NCBI GenBank assembly: GCA_027941995.1
Contig: CP115967.1
Location: forward strand, 108,503-172,502
Length of the DNA stretch: 64,000 bases
DNA from: Erythrobacteraceae bacterium WH01K
Lineage (GTDB): Bacteria; Pseudomonadota; Alphaproteobacteria; Sphingomonadales; Sphingomonadaceae
Reading direction: 5' to 3'
Shown: in pieces, positions 34,152 through 42,807 of the stretch
Numbering within the stretch: position 1 is the first letter of the stretch
Layout of the letters: each line of letters begins with the position of its first letter
The notes under the pieces: generated by a model
Seen by the model: the letters and a program-made list of their open reading frames with translations, nothing else
Told to the model about the DNA's origin: nothing
Database searches by the model: none
Program-made: the position numbers and the translations under genes

Positions 34152-34664
34152 ATGTCGGCCGATGCGGTTCGGCGTCTGCGAGCTTGGTTGGAGACGGCGG
34201 AGATCGAGGAAGGGTGATGTTCAGGCGGATCCATGTCACGCGCAAGAAGGCCAAGGACGCGATCGCCCCTAAGGCGTGGGACAGCATCCCCGGACACACG
34301 CGGCACTATCAGGAGCGGCTTGTCGGACAAGCCGCGACGCCGGCGATTACCGTCTACACGGTCGGCCACAATCCGCTGACGACGCAGGGCGTCAACGCGA
34401 TCTACAAGCGCCTGGTCGAGCGCGCATGGGCCGATGGCCTGATCGAGATCCAGAAGGACGACATCGTCAAGGCTCTGAAGGCGATATCTTCCCACTCGTT
34501 ACGGGTTGGCCTGACCCACGATCTCATAGCGCTCGGCGCGCGACGGGGTGGCGATCACCAATGCCATGCGCTGGACATCTCCAGGAACCATCTTACGCTA
34601 CGGGAAGAAGCTGCGGGCGAAGTCGAGCGCAACGGCCCGCTTTCTGAGCGGCGAGCCAAAATAG
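34152..34664 (+). pseudogene. Decayed tyrosine integrase, C-terminal part
   Basis: Three frames together give the end of a phage-type integrase: ADAVRRLRAWLETAEIEEG (then TGA at about 34218), FRRIHVTRKKAKDAIAPKAW to SSHSLRVGLTHDL in the next frame, and finally DGVAITNAMRWTSPGTILRY and RFLSGEPK, TAG at 34662-34664, in a third. HSLRVG is the H-x-x-R box; the last piece matches the Tyr region (ILRYG). At least two frameshifts and a lost N-terminus make it inactive. Confidence 0.7.
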
Positions 34665-34753
34665 AACAGGGCTAGGAATCGAACAAGAAGTCTCGACACT
34701 GACATCTTTTTAAGCAAGGTTCTTCGATAGAAAGTTCCAAGGGGGCGCATTCC

Positions 34754-34963
34754 GTGGAGCATTATGCCGATCTGCAGAGGCTGCTCCATGCGGTCCACAA
34801 GTATCGCCAGGAAGGCAAACTTCCGGACGATCCTGCGGAGCTGGACGAGGTCTGCGCCCGTGTTCTCGACTACGATCGTTTCGATGAAACCGCGATCGAA
34901 TGGAAACGGATCGCGGACTACGAAAAGGAATTGGCTGGCGGCCAGTGGCCTCGCGATGATTGA
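34754..34963 (+). CDS. Small unknown protein
   Basis: GTG 34754 begins 69 residues, MEHYADLQRLLHAVHKYRQEGKLPDDPAELDEVCARVLDYDRF and so on, acidic with a clear helical first half; composition looks protein-like. No good ribosome site and no family recognised. It follows the dead integrase and faces the response-regulator gene. Confidence 0.4.
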   Translation: MEHYADLQRLLHAVHKYRQEGKLPDDPAELDEVCARVLDYDRFDETAIEWKRIADYEKELAGGQWPRDD

Positions 34964-35039
34964 CGCCCTGGTGGGTGTTCAGGGTCGAAATAGCTAAAAG
35001 ATTCCATGTATCGAGCCTCTTTGTTTCGAAGAAGCTCAA

Positions 35040-35420
35040 TCACCGTTCCCCTCTTTTTTCTACAGCGCCGATGTGATCCAACAACTGACCCACGACCGCG
35101 GACGCGGTGCTGGGCTTGGCGACGATGGGAGCGTCGATGCCCCGCAAATATTCCCCGGCGCGATCGAGGTCGCCAGTGTGGAGCACAAACGGGATGGCGC
35201 GGTCTTTGAGTGCTTTAGCCACCACGTCGCATGTCTCGCCGCGACCGAGATTTACATCGAGGACGGCACCGATGAATGCGGTCTCCTCGATGGCGGCGAT
35301 GGCCTGACGACAGGTTGATGCGGTAATGGCAGCGTACCCTTGATCTTCGCAGGCGTATTTGAGGTCGAGGGCGACGAAAGGCTCGTCCTCCACCACGAGG
35401 ATGGTTTCAGTCATGGGCAT
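35040..35420 (-). CDS. Stand-alone receiver-domain response regulator
   Basis: A protein of 126 residues consisting of one receiver domain: acidic pair in VVEDEPF (11-13), phosphoacceptor Asp55 in GAVLDVNLG, Thr in LHTGD and Lys in VAKPS. There is no output domain, so it works by protein contact or as a phosphate sink. It begins four bases after the kinase stop (ATG 35420; ATG 35414 also possible), so it is the cognate partner of the LOV kinase. Similar kinase plus short regulator pairs control general stress responses in alphaproteobacteria. Confidence 0.85.
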   Translation of the reverse strand: MPMTETILVVEDEPFVALDLKYACEDQGYAAITASTCRQAIAAIEETAFIGAVLDVNLGRGETCDVVAKALKDRAIPFVLHTGDLDRAGEYLRGIDAPIVAKPSTASAVVGQLLDHIGAVEKRGER

Positions 35421-35424
35421 GGCT

Positions 35425-36492
35425 TCAGTCTTCCAGGGGGAAATGAATCTCGGCTCGGAAGCCATCGGCATCCCAATAACGATCGAGCGCGCCTCGCGAA
35501 TGCGACAGCAATGCGTCGGCAATCTGGAAACCCGTGCCCCCCGATGATGGCGGTCCATCTATGGCCGGACCGCCGCTCTCCTTCCAGGCGATCGTGAGAC
35601 TGCCGCGTCCGAACCGGTCGCGTTCGTGTCGCCAGGAAACATCGATGCGACCATCGTCGGATGTCAGCGCGCCGTACTTCGACGCGTTGGTGGCGAGCTC
35701 ATGGAGTGTCAGGCCGATCGCGGAGATGGCGTTCGGTTCGGTCCGCACGCTTTCCCCCGTGAAGGTGAACCGACCGTCTTCGGGATCGTAGGGGCGCAGG
35801 ACCGCGCGAACGGCTTGTCCGACATCGGTGGTGCCCAGGAACGCTTCATCAAGCGTTGGCTCGTAGGAGCGGCCGAGCGCCTGCACACGGTCGTTGATGC
35901 GAACCGCGACTTCGCGCGCATCCATCGAGCGACCGGTGATGTTCACGATGCCACCGATGACGGCGAATACGTTCTTGAGCCGGTGCGAGACTTCGCGGGC
36001 CATTGCCATGGCGTGCTTCTCCTCGGCGCGTGCGGCATGGACATCGGAGACGTCCCACTGGCTTCCGAAGAAATATTTGAGCCCGCCCTTCTCGTCGTAG
36101 ATCGGTCCGAGATGGAGCGCGTTCCAGAATTTCGAACCGTCCTTTCGGTAATTCAGCAGTTCGACGACCGCGACCTTCTCCTCGCGCAAGGCTTCGCGAA
36201 TACGTCCTACCTCGTCTTGGTCGGTTTCGGAGCCTTGAAGGAACCGACAATTGCGGCCGATGATCTCGTCGCGGCCGTAGCCCGTGAGACGCTCGAACGC
36301 CTCGTTGCAGAAGACGATCGGATCGTCTTTCTGCAGGGGATCGCTTAGGCAAACCGCCATGCGGGTCTGGGCCATGGCCTGCTCGAACAACAGGCCCGAT
36401 GCGCCGGGGAAATCGCCGGTCTCGCCCGGCCCGAAGCCTTTCGAGCTGGAAAGCGCCTGATTAGAGGCGACCGGTTTGTCAGATTCGCTCAT
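35425..36492 (-). CDS. LOV-domain blue-light sensor kinase of the HWE family
   Basis: A protein of 355 residues. The PAS/LOV domain (about 35-150) carries GRNCRFLQG with the flavin-adduct Cys82 and the FWNALHLGPI strand. The kinase part has REVSHRLKN with His170, HELATNASKYGAL (N box) and a short HWE-type ATP lid ending GTGFQIADALLS. Blue light makes a cysteinyl-flavin bond that changes autophosphorylation. The size and domain order match the LOV-HWE kinases of Erythrobacter litoralis (about 346-368 residues). It is soluble and has a receiver-domain partner directly downstream. The upstream 160-base gap to the gene at 36654 holds no gene. Confidence 0.88.
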   Translation of the reverse strand: MSESDKPVASNQALSSSKGFGPGETGDFPGASGLLFEQAMAQTRMAVCLSDPLQKDDPIVFCNEAFERLTGYGRDEIIGRNCRFLQGSETDQDEVGRIREALREEKVAVVELLNYRKDGSKFWNALHLGPIYDEKGGLKYFFGSQWDVSDVHAARAEEKHAMAMAREVSHRLKNVFAVIGGIVNITGRSMDAREVAVRINDRVQALGRSYEPTLDEAFLGTTDVGQAVRAVLRPYDPEDGRFTFTGESVRTEPNAISAIGLTLHELATNASKYGALTSDDGRIDVSWRHERDRFGRGSLTIAWKESGGPAIDGPPSSGGTGFQIADALLSHSRGALDRYWDADGFRAEIHFPLED

Positions 36493-36653
36493 TTGATATC
36501 CGTTCGTGTTCGTGCCTATCGCGCGTCACACGATCGGGGTTCGTAAACCTCCACATTATGGAGTATTGCCGATGGCAGGTCAAAGACTTCGGTTGGTGCC
36601 TTCAGCCCATTGACCACGACATGTGATAGAGTGCACCACTTTATGGCCCCTAA

Positions 36654-37334
36654 GTGATGATGAGCTTGATGATAACGCAAGGAATCGACCAGCTTTACAG
36701 GTCCGCTGTCGAGAAGATGGCGAAAAGCGCGGATTCCGACATTGAGAAACTCCGCCGATCGCTGATTAAGGACCCGGGTTCGCTTGGCGCGCCTAATCCA
36801 CACGGTATTGCCGAAGCAAGCGGCCGGGATGCCTCTTGGGGAAGCTATGCCTTCGACAGCCTGCGGTCACACGGCTTCATTCAAAGCGACCTGATGCGGT
36901 TCAAATGGTTCCAGCCTACGTCACCGTATATCGAAGATGAAATGGCCGCCCTTGCTGGCATCGAAGCCACGGCGATCATCCGCCTCGCGTCGCTGGATTG
37001 CGCAGCCGCGCGTGCAGAGCTCCGTAAGAGAGAGAAGACCTTCGAACAGACTGCTCGCGCCGGTAAACCCCTTGCATCGTCATTGGCGCATCAAAAGCTG
37101 ATGCTGTCCGTGGTCGCTGCAACGGGCGAGGTGCATCTCCTCGAAGAATACGCAAAACGAGCGACCGTTGCCCTCGCCTATGCTCAAGCGTGTCGCCTTG
37201 ATGGCGACGCCTTGAAGGGTATGGTAAGATCGGCCGGAAGCATGATCCGCACGATTTGCTCCATGCCTCCTCGCGATTGCGCAGCTGCTGCGACGGCAAT
37301 GCGCCTCCATCCCAGGACGCCGGTCGAAGCCTGA
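36654..37334 (+). CDS. Divergent GntR/FCD-type regulator
   Basis: A protein of 226 residues. Residues about 50-80, NPHGIAEASGRDASWGSYAFDSLRSHGFIQ, can be laid over the winged-helix segment of the neighbouring regulator (DIMRHTGVSLSMARQLLLSLGAGGYLKK), and the helical remainder (AALAGIEATAIIRLA...MRSAGSMIRTICSMPPRDCAAAATAMRLH) resembles an FCD ligand domain, ending with the usual repeat-containing helix. It lacks clear metal-binding His residues. It converges on the next gene, with 11 bases between stops. The assignment is tentative. Confidence 0.45.
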   Translation: MMMSLMITQGIDQLYRSAVEKMAKSADSDIEKLRRSLIKDPGSLGAPNPHGIAEASGRDASWGSYAFDSLRSHGFIQSDLMRFKWFQPTSPYIEDEMAALAGIEATAIIRLASLDCAAARAELRKREKTFEQTARAGKPLASSLAHQKLMLSVVAATGEVHLLEEYAKRATVALAYAQACRLDGDALKGMVRSAGSMIRTICSMPPRDCAAAATAMRLHPRTPVEA

Positions 37335-37345
37335 GGTAACGAGAC

Positions 37346-38170
37346 TCAGGGGGCGAACGCCAGTTTCCCTGCATCGGAGATCGGCCGAAGGATCGGCGTC
37401 GAAGAGCGACTGCTTCCGGCATAGGTTGGCACGCCGCTGATTTGCAGCTCGATCGTCTGGAAACCGTCGGTTTTCTCGTTCACCGGAAACGAACCCCCCG
37501 CCATATTGTCGATCAGTGTGTAAAGCGACGGCGCGGTCCCATCGAAGAAAAATCGGACCGACTGTCTGATCCCCTCCAGATCGCCTGACCTTGCGGCGCT
37601 GAGAAACCGATCTCCGGCCTCGACCAGGAATCCTGTTCTGTCGGCATAGGAGTCAGCAATCCAAAGGAGTCGGAAGAACGCCTGCGGAATGAACTGTTCG
37701 ACGAGCTGAGAGAGGGTGCTGCGCGGGCCGCCGAGTACGACGGTAGTCAACGCCATCGCGCCTATGAAGAAGCGCTCGTTCCGGACGTCGACGTCGCGCA
37801 CATGCGCATTGAGAAACGCCGCTGTTTCATCAATTCTCTCCGCGCCCGTCAGCGCAAGCCTGAGTGCCCCAATTTCAACGATGGCGCACAGCGCCAAGCG
37901 CCATTCCTCGACCTGCTCTTTCGTAAACGTCGCCACGACGTAGGACCGTCCAGACTTCTTCAGATATCCGCCAGCACCTAACGAGAGCAACAACTGGCGA
38001 GCCATGGAAAGCGACACACCCGTGTGCCGCATGATATCTTCAGCGTACATTGGCGCACCCGCTGCCAGCTCGCCAAAGAGAATGCGCTCCCGAAGCTCGA
38101 TATAAGTCGCATCGATCTTGGAAAGACTTTCGTTCACAAGGTTTGCCTCGCCCTTCTCTCCGGTTGGCAT
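37346..38170 (-). CDS. GntR-family transcriptional regulator (FCD type)
   Basis: A protein of 274 residues. Winged helix: YIELRERILFGELAAGAPMYAEDIMRHTGVSLSMARQLLLSLGAGGYLKKSGRSYVVA at about 23-80, the GntR pattern. The all-helical FCD-like domain follows (EEWRLALCAIVEIGALRLALTGAERIDETAAFLNAHVRD). A disordered tail of about 45 residues is unusual. It is the nearest regulator to the 3' end of the tra operon and may control plasmid functions. Short direct repeats directly upstream (38172-38204) suggest autoregulation. Confidence 0.65.
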   Translation of the reverse strand: MPTGEKGEANLVNESLSKIDATYIELRERILFGELAAGAPMYAEDIMRHTGVSLSMARQLLLSLGAGGYLKKSGRSYVVATFTKEQVEEWRLALCAIVEIGALRLALTGAERIDETAAFLNAHVRDVDVRNERFFIGAMALTTVVLGGPRSTLSQLVEQFIPQAFFRLLWIADSYADRTGFLVEAGDRFLSAARSGDLEGIRQSVRFFFDGTAPSLYTLIDNMAGGSFPVNEKTDGFQTIELQISGVPTYAGSSRSSTPILRPISDAGKLAFAP

Positions 38171-38171
38171 T

Positions 38172-38204
38172 TGTCAGAAACTATCATTTGGCACTATCTG
38201 TCAG
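38172..38204. promoter_or_regulatory. TGTCAG/ACTATC repeats upstream of the GntR gene
   Basis: TGTCAG (38172-38177) and ACTATC (38180-38185) recur as ACTATC (38193-38198) and TGTCAG (38199-38204), directly abutting the gene start at 38170. This placement fits an operator bound by a dimeric regulator. Confidence 0.4.
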
Positions 38205-38301
38205 CAAGGAATCCGTAGCTTCTTACCCCATCTGATTTTGAACGAAGCATTCGGTCAGACGTTGAAAGTTATGACCGAAAATGCTACGCTCAAATCAGGA
38301 G

Positions 38302-38532
38302 ATGAAGGTGGAAAATTACGATCCGTACCGGTTTGACGACCCAATCAGTTATGCTGTCAAAACTGGCGATATTTCTCGTGGTGCTTCGCCAAGAGACATT
38401 TCAACGCCTTATGATGATAGCGCTGAAGGGCTAGGTTCTGATGGTCGAGCTGGCCTTAACCCGCGAGCTAATGCGTACCTTGCTTTGGCCTTGGCGCTAG
38501 TTTTCCTGATTGTCGCAATCCTCGGCATATAA
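38302..38532 (+). CDS. Small protein with a C-terminal membrane anchor
   Basis: About 76 residues. The soluble, charged N-terminus (ENYDPYRFDDPISYAVKTGD) is followed by a single hydrophobic segment AYLALALALVFLIVAILGI at the very end, a tail-anchor design. AGGAG immediately precedes ATG 38302 and is six bases before an in-frame GTG 38308, which may be the true start. The stop abuts the traG stop (38533) on the other strand. Function unknown; it might be an entry-exclusion or pilus-related membrane peptide, which is only a guess from position. Confidence 0.5.
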   Translation: MKVENYDPYRFDDPISYAVKTGDISRGASPRDISTPYDDSAEGLGSDGRAGLNPRANAYLALALALVFLIVAILGI

Positions 38533-41352
38533 CTATTCCTTATCTCCACGCAGACGACGCTGGATCGGGTTGCGACGCCTTTCATCGCGGTCATAGAAGC
38601 GCTCATTGAAGCGGTCGTCAGCACCACCAAGACCATCTCTTCCCTGTTCGAACTCCTGTCGCCGCTGGCCATAGCGTTGGCCATTAGCCTCGTACCGTTC
38701 GCCTATCGAACTTCCACCCTCATCAATCCTGTCGCCCACTGAATTGTCGGAGGTGCCACTTACATGATTGCGGGGACCACCATGGGATGGCCGCGGAGCT
38801 GAGCCGCGAAGGTCCGCTTCGGTGAAATTGCCAGGTCCCGAAACATTTCCGACAACGCTGCCACTTTCTGGGATGAGATCGCGGTATGGTGCCACCCTCT
38901 GATCGTAGTAGTCCGAGATTATCTCTCGAGCGACCAGATCGTAAGCGGCCTGCTCTTGAGGAGAGTAATCTGTCCGAGCAAGGCTGGGGGCGGTTATGCC
39001 CATCTCCGCCGCCTTTTCTTGATACCGGCTTGCCACGATCTGGCTCATGTCGAAGTTCACGTTCGCCCCGACGCCATCGCGCGTCGAAGTATTGTTGCTG
39101 AGGGACGTTGCAGTCTCGTCGATCGCTGCGATACGTTCGTCGATCCTGCGGATCTGCTCCAGTGCCCGCTCGCGGGAATACGAATTGTCGGTGTAGGCCT
39201 CGCTTCTGTTGAAGCTTCCACTCTGAGAATATGTCCCACTGTCTTGGGTGACGTTCGATCCATTCGAACGATTATCCGACGTCGACGAGTCAAAGCCTTG
39301 CGTCTCGTCCCGTCTGCTCCCGCGATCCACACTATCCAGTCGCGTCCGACCGCCTGACATCCCAGCTTGCGCGCCGCCGGTGAGCCCCGCGCCAGAGCCC
39401 CGCCCGGGCCGCCCGCCCGTATTGCCCCTGCCGGCAGATCCTCCGACGCCGATATTTCCGCCTCTTGTCGTCTCAAGCCGATCCGTGTTGACCTGCTGGT
39501 CACCTTGACTGCGGGTAATGCGTTCGCTTTCGCTTACGCCATCGCGGGCGTCCATCGACTGGTTGTCGAACCGCTGCGTATTCTCTCCGGATCGATAACC
39601 GGCCGAGCTTTCCGAACCACTCGCGTTCCGAACACCGCTAGTCTGCCTGGTGGACGTCCGATCGAGAAACGAGACTGCCCTCGATCGCTCTTCAGTGAGG
39701 GTGTTGCGTGCCGTCTCGAGTTCGGAAAGCGTCTGCTGCCTCTCCGCGTTGTTGAACGAGGAAAGGGACGAACCGAATGCCAGACGGCTCATGCCTGGCG
39801 AGGTGTCGAAGACGGTCGAGCCGTCCGCTGTGGTCTTCGTCAGCGTTCCGTTCGGATTGACAGTGGACATCACCGCGGCGCCGCCCGTGAACGACGGTGC
39901 GGTGTTCCATTGGTTGGATTGCCGATTGAAGCTCGACAGGTTCATGTAGCTCTCGTTCCCGTAGGAATAATTGCCAGTCGTCCGCTCGACGGCCGCAGCT
40001 TCGGCCGCACCCTGCGCCGGCGCAAGCATTGAGGTCGCCTGGGAGGATACAGCCATCGCTCCGCGCGCCATGCCGGCGGCGAGGAACGGGATCGACATCA
40101 TGAGGAACCCGGCGATCGTCGCGGTATCGGCGTTGACTGCGTCGATGCCTGCCATTCCCGCCATCGTGATTCCGCCCGGCGCTGTCGCATTCAAGGAATC
40201 AGAGGCGCGGTCCATGATGAACATATGCAGCACCGCATAGAGCGGCCCCCATGCCGCGAGATAGAAGAACCCGGTGAAGTATCCTTTAAGGGCGGTCACC
40301 CCGGTGCGCGGAACAAGGAAGAGTGGGAAGATGACCGGGAACATCGCGTAAAAAACCACCGTCAGCACGATGTTGAGAAGCGGGACCCACGTCATCGCTT
40401 GCTGTGTGATCGAGGTGTAGGTGTTGCGTGCCTGCTCCTCTGCCCGGAGCATCGCGAAGGTGTCGCCGTCCGCCGCGCCAAGGTTGGCCCTAGCTTCGAG
40501 GAACGCGCTCACCAGCGAGCGTTGATGGAAGATCTGCTGCGCTGTTTGGCTGCTGCCGTGGAACTGGTTCGCGATCACGGGAAGATCGGCGATGAGCTTC
40601 GCACGCGCCGCCGTAGGGGTGAGACCCGGGAACAGCTTTCGTCCCTCCTCCTCGAGCTGGGTATCGGTATAGGTGACGATACCGCTCTGGAGGCTGTTGT
40701 AGCCGGCTTGGCATGTCACGATCGACGGGGAACCGCTGGCGGGTATCCACTTCATCCCGCGCGCCGGCGAACCGGGACCCATCTCCGTTAGGATGTCATT
40801 GGAGTTCGCGATCGCATCGAATGACTCATGGCCGAGCAGGATGTCATAGAACAGGCACTGCTTGAAATACTCCTCCAGGTTGGCGCTGATGCGGGGATCG
40901 CGGATCGAGAAATCCCGCGTGCGGTCCCATAGCCGCGCCCCGTAGATCATGCCGTTGTTGGACATCTGGAGCGCGTTCGGCATCGTGAAGACCGTTTCGG
41001 CCGTTCTCGTCAGCCAATCACCGGCGGTCGAGCTGACAGAGGCGATGAGAGCCAGTCCGACGGGCACGTTCGCGACAGTCGCGGGGGCCAGGCTGGGATT
41101 GAGGCGATCCGTAACCTTCACGGTCGTGGTCGGAACGATCAGTGCGCCGTACATCAGCGTGGCGCCGAGAAACCAGTTGAGCCAGGCGCGCCAGTTGAGG
41201 CTGAAGGCGACGATCAGCAGCGAGTAGATGAGACCCATGACCATGACGACGCGGAGGAGGGATCGGAAGCCCCCTCCCCCCGTCCATGCGCTGACCGCAT
41301 TGAGGACGTTGACGATGTACTCGCCGCCACCGATCGTGAAGATCTCCATCAT
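38533..41352 (-). CDS. traG: TraG, F-type mating-pair stabilisation protein
   Basis: A protein of 939 residues, almost the same as F TraG (938). Hydrophobic segments occupy the first part (about 32-55, 62-80, and a cluster at 340-440), then a long periplasmic/cytoplasmic C-terminus rich in Ser, Asn, Gly, Arg and Gln (about 500-939) with many NNxSxS-type repeats (SNNTSTRDG, DNRSNGSNVTQDSG). TraG works in pilus assembly through its N-terminus, and in mating-pair stabilisation and entry exclusion through its C-terminus. Last gene of the tra operon; 12 bases separate it from traH. Confidence 0.88.
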   Translation of the reverse strand: MMEIFTIGGGEYIVNVLNAVSAWTGGGGFRSLLRVVMVMGLIYSLLIVAFSLNWRAWLNWFLGATLMYGALIVPTTTVKVTDRLNPSLAPATVANVPVGLALIASVSSTAGDWLTRTAETVFTMPNALQMSNNGMIYGARLWDRTRDFSIRDPRISANLEEYFKQCLFYDILLGHESFDAIANSNDILTEMGPGSPARGMKWIPASGSPSIVTCQAGYNSLQSGIVTYTDTQLEEEGRKLFPGLTPTAARAKLIADLPVIANQFHGSSQTAQQIFHQRSLVSAFLEARANLGAADGDTFAMLRAEEQARNTYTSITQQAMTWVPLLNIVLTVVFYAMFPVIFPLFLVPRTGVTALKGYFTGFFYLAAWGPLYAVLHMFIMDRASDSLNATAPGGITMAGMAGIDAVNADTATIAGFLMMSIPFLAAGMARGAMAVSSQATSMLAPAQGAAEAAAVERTTGNYSYGNESYMNLSSFNRQSNQWNTAPSFTGGAAVMSTVNPNGTLTKTTADGSTVFDTSPGMSRLAFGSSLSSFNNAERQQTLSELETARNTLTEERSRAVSFLDRTSTRQTSGVRNASGSESSAGYRSGENTQRFDNQSMDARDGVSESERITRSQGDQQVNTDRLETTRGGNIGVGGSAGRGNTGGRPGRGSGAGLTGGAQAGMSGGRTRLDSVDRGSRRDETQGFDSSTSDNRSNGSNVTQDSGTYSQSGSFNRSEAYTDNSYSRERALEQIRRIDERIAAIDETATSLSNNTSTRDGVGANVNFDMSQIVASRYQEKAAEMGITAPSLARTDYSPQEQAAYDLVAREIISDYYDQRVAPYRDLIPESGSVVGNVSGPGNFTEADLRGSAPRPSHGGPRNHVSGTSDNSVGDRIDEGGSSIGERYEANGQRYGQRRQEFEQGRDGLGGADDRFNERFYDRDERRRNPIQRRLRGDKE

Positions 41353-41364
41353 CGCTCGTGACCC

Positions 41365-42807
41365 TTACTGGATGCCTTGGTTCGACAGCGACGTGCTGAA
41401 GGACAGCGCTGCCGACATTTGGGGAGAGAGACTGTTGCGCAGGGTGCTCTCCAAGAAGACCGCGCGCTGAACGACGTGATGCGTCCGATCCAGGCGTTGG
41501 TTCATGCCCTTGGAATAGGTATCGAGGACCGCGCGCACGGAGGTGATCTGCTCTCGCCACTGCGACAGCGCCTCCTCGTTTGCGTTCTGGAAGGTGCCGA
41601 CGCCCCTCGAGGCGTAGCCGTAATATTGCTGTGCCAGAGCATCGAGCAGATCCATCGAAACGATCTCGGCCAGATCGTTCATCTCGTTATCGGTCATTCC
41701 GCCGAGCGTCGCTGCGGCATTGACCGAAATGATCTTGTAGAGCGGGATGGTGGTGGCACCGAGCAGGCCGATCTCGTCCGTCGTGAGAGCAGCGTTGGAC
41801 CGCACCTTGCCGTTCATGCTCTCGATCATCGCCCGGACGCGCGGTTTGAGCGCCTGAGCCTGGCTTACGCTCATCGTCTGCGTCACCGGCTCGAGACATT
41901 TGTCGTCGCCGCGGCAGTCGAGCATCGTGACCGAGTTCGTTCCGTCGAGGAGCGCCGTAAGCAAAGCACGATCGCCGGACCCGACGAACTGATAGCCACG
42001 CTTGCCGCTTGGATCGCCATCCTGGTAATAGATGACAGTGCCGACGAACGTCATGAGATATTCGCGGAACTCGTCGGAGAAGCTGGGGTAGCTCTGCTTG
42101 AGCATTTCCCACGTGAAGTTGTAGCTTTCGGACGGGATGGTCGGGTCGCTGTTCGCGGCGATCGTCGACTCCCGTTGTCCGCCGGTCCCGCATTCGTGCC
42201 GGCCCTTCGCCCAATCGGAGAAAAGCCCCTGGCTGTTGCCGATCGACTTGCAGATCTCCGACGACATGCGGTCCGATTTGCCCCACAGACCACCGACGAG
42301 GTTCTGCGCGGTCTCGCAGCTGTTCATGTTGAACTGGTTCATTTGCTGCGCCTTCTGCGCCATCTCTTCGATGGTCGACGCGATTTGCGGGCTGATCGAC
42401 TTGATCGCGAGCTGGAAGGCAAAGCCGAGGGCGTTGTTGGCCGTCGCCTTCAACATCGCGACGATCTCATCCGTGTTGATGAAGGAGAAGCTCCCCGAAA
42501 AGACGTCGATGCCCCCGCAACCTGCCTTGATCGACGGCAGCTGCAGGTTGACGGGGTTCACGCTTTTCTGCGGGAACCGCGTCCAGATGTTGCCGCCCGA
42601 GTAATAGCCCGCCGACTGGCCCTGATAGGCGGTGGGACCCGTCGCGTTCGCCGACGCGCCCATGTCGTTGAAGAAATCGTTGAGCTCCGCCCCCACCTGG
42701 GCGTTGACCGGCGCTGCGGCCATCCCTGCCGCTGCCAGGGCGCAGAGTGCGACGCCGGCGCATTTTGCGAAACGGGCGGCGATCCCGCCTCTCGTCCGAA
42801 TAGACAT
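41365..42807 (-). CDS. traH: TraH, F-type pilus assembly protein
   Basis: A protein of 480 residues (F TraH about 458). Signal peptide MSIRTRGGIAARFAKCAGVALCALAAAGMAAAPVNAQ. Then the family blocks YSGGNIWTRFPQKSVNPVNLQLPSIKAGCGGIDVFSGSFSFIN, with conserved cysteines, and MNSCETAQNLVGGLW. It ends in a coiled region. TraH is a periplasmic/outer-membrane-linked protein that helps pilus extension, with TraF and TraW. The start at 42807 overlaps the traF stop as TGATG; longer frames upstream run through traF and are not used. Confidence 0.9.
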   Translation of the reverse strand: MSIRTRGGIAARFAKCAGVALCALAAAGMAAAPVNAQVGAELNDFFNDMGASANATGPTAYQGQSAGYYSGGNIWTRFPQKSVNPVNLQLPSIKAGCGGIDVFSGSFSFINTDEIVAMLKATANNALGFAFQLAIKSISPQIASTIEEMAQKAQQMNQFNMNSCETAQNLVGGLWGKSDRMSSEICKSIGNSQGLFSDWAKGRHECGTGGQRESTIAANSDPTIPSESYNFTWEMLKQSYPSFSDEFREYLMTFVGTVIYYQDGDPSGKRGYQFVGSGDRALLTALLDGTNSVTMLDCRGDDKCLEPVTQTMSVSQAQALKPRVRAMIESMNGKVRSNAALTTDEIGLLGATTIPLYKIISVNAAATLGGMTDNEMNDLAEIVSMDLLDALAQQYYGYASRGVGTFQNANEEALSQWREQITSVRAVLDTYSKGMNQRLDRTHHVVQRAVFLESTLRNSLSPQMSAALSFSTSLSNQGIQ

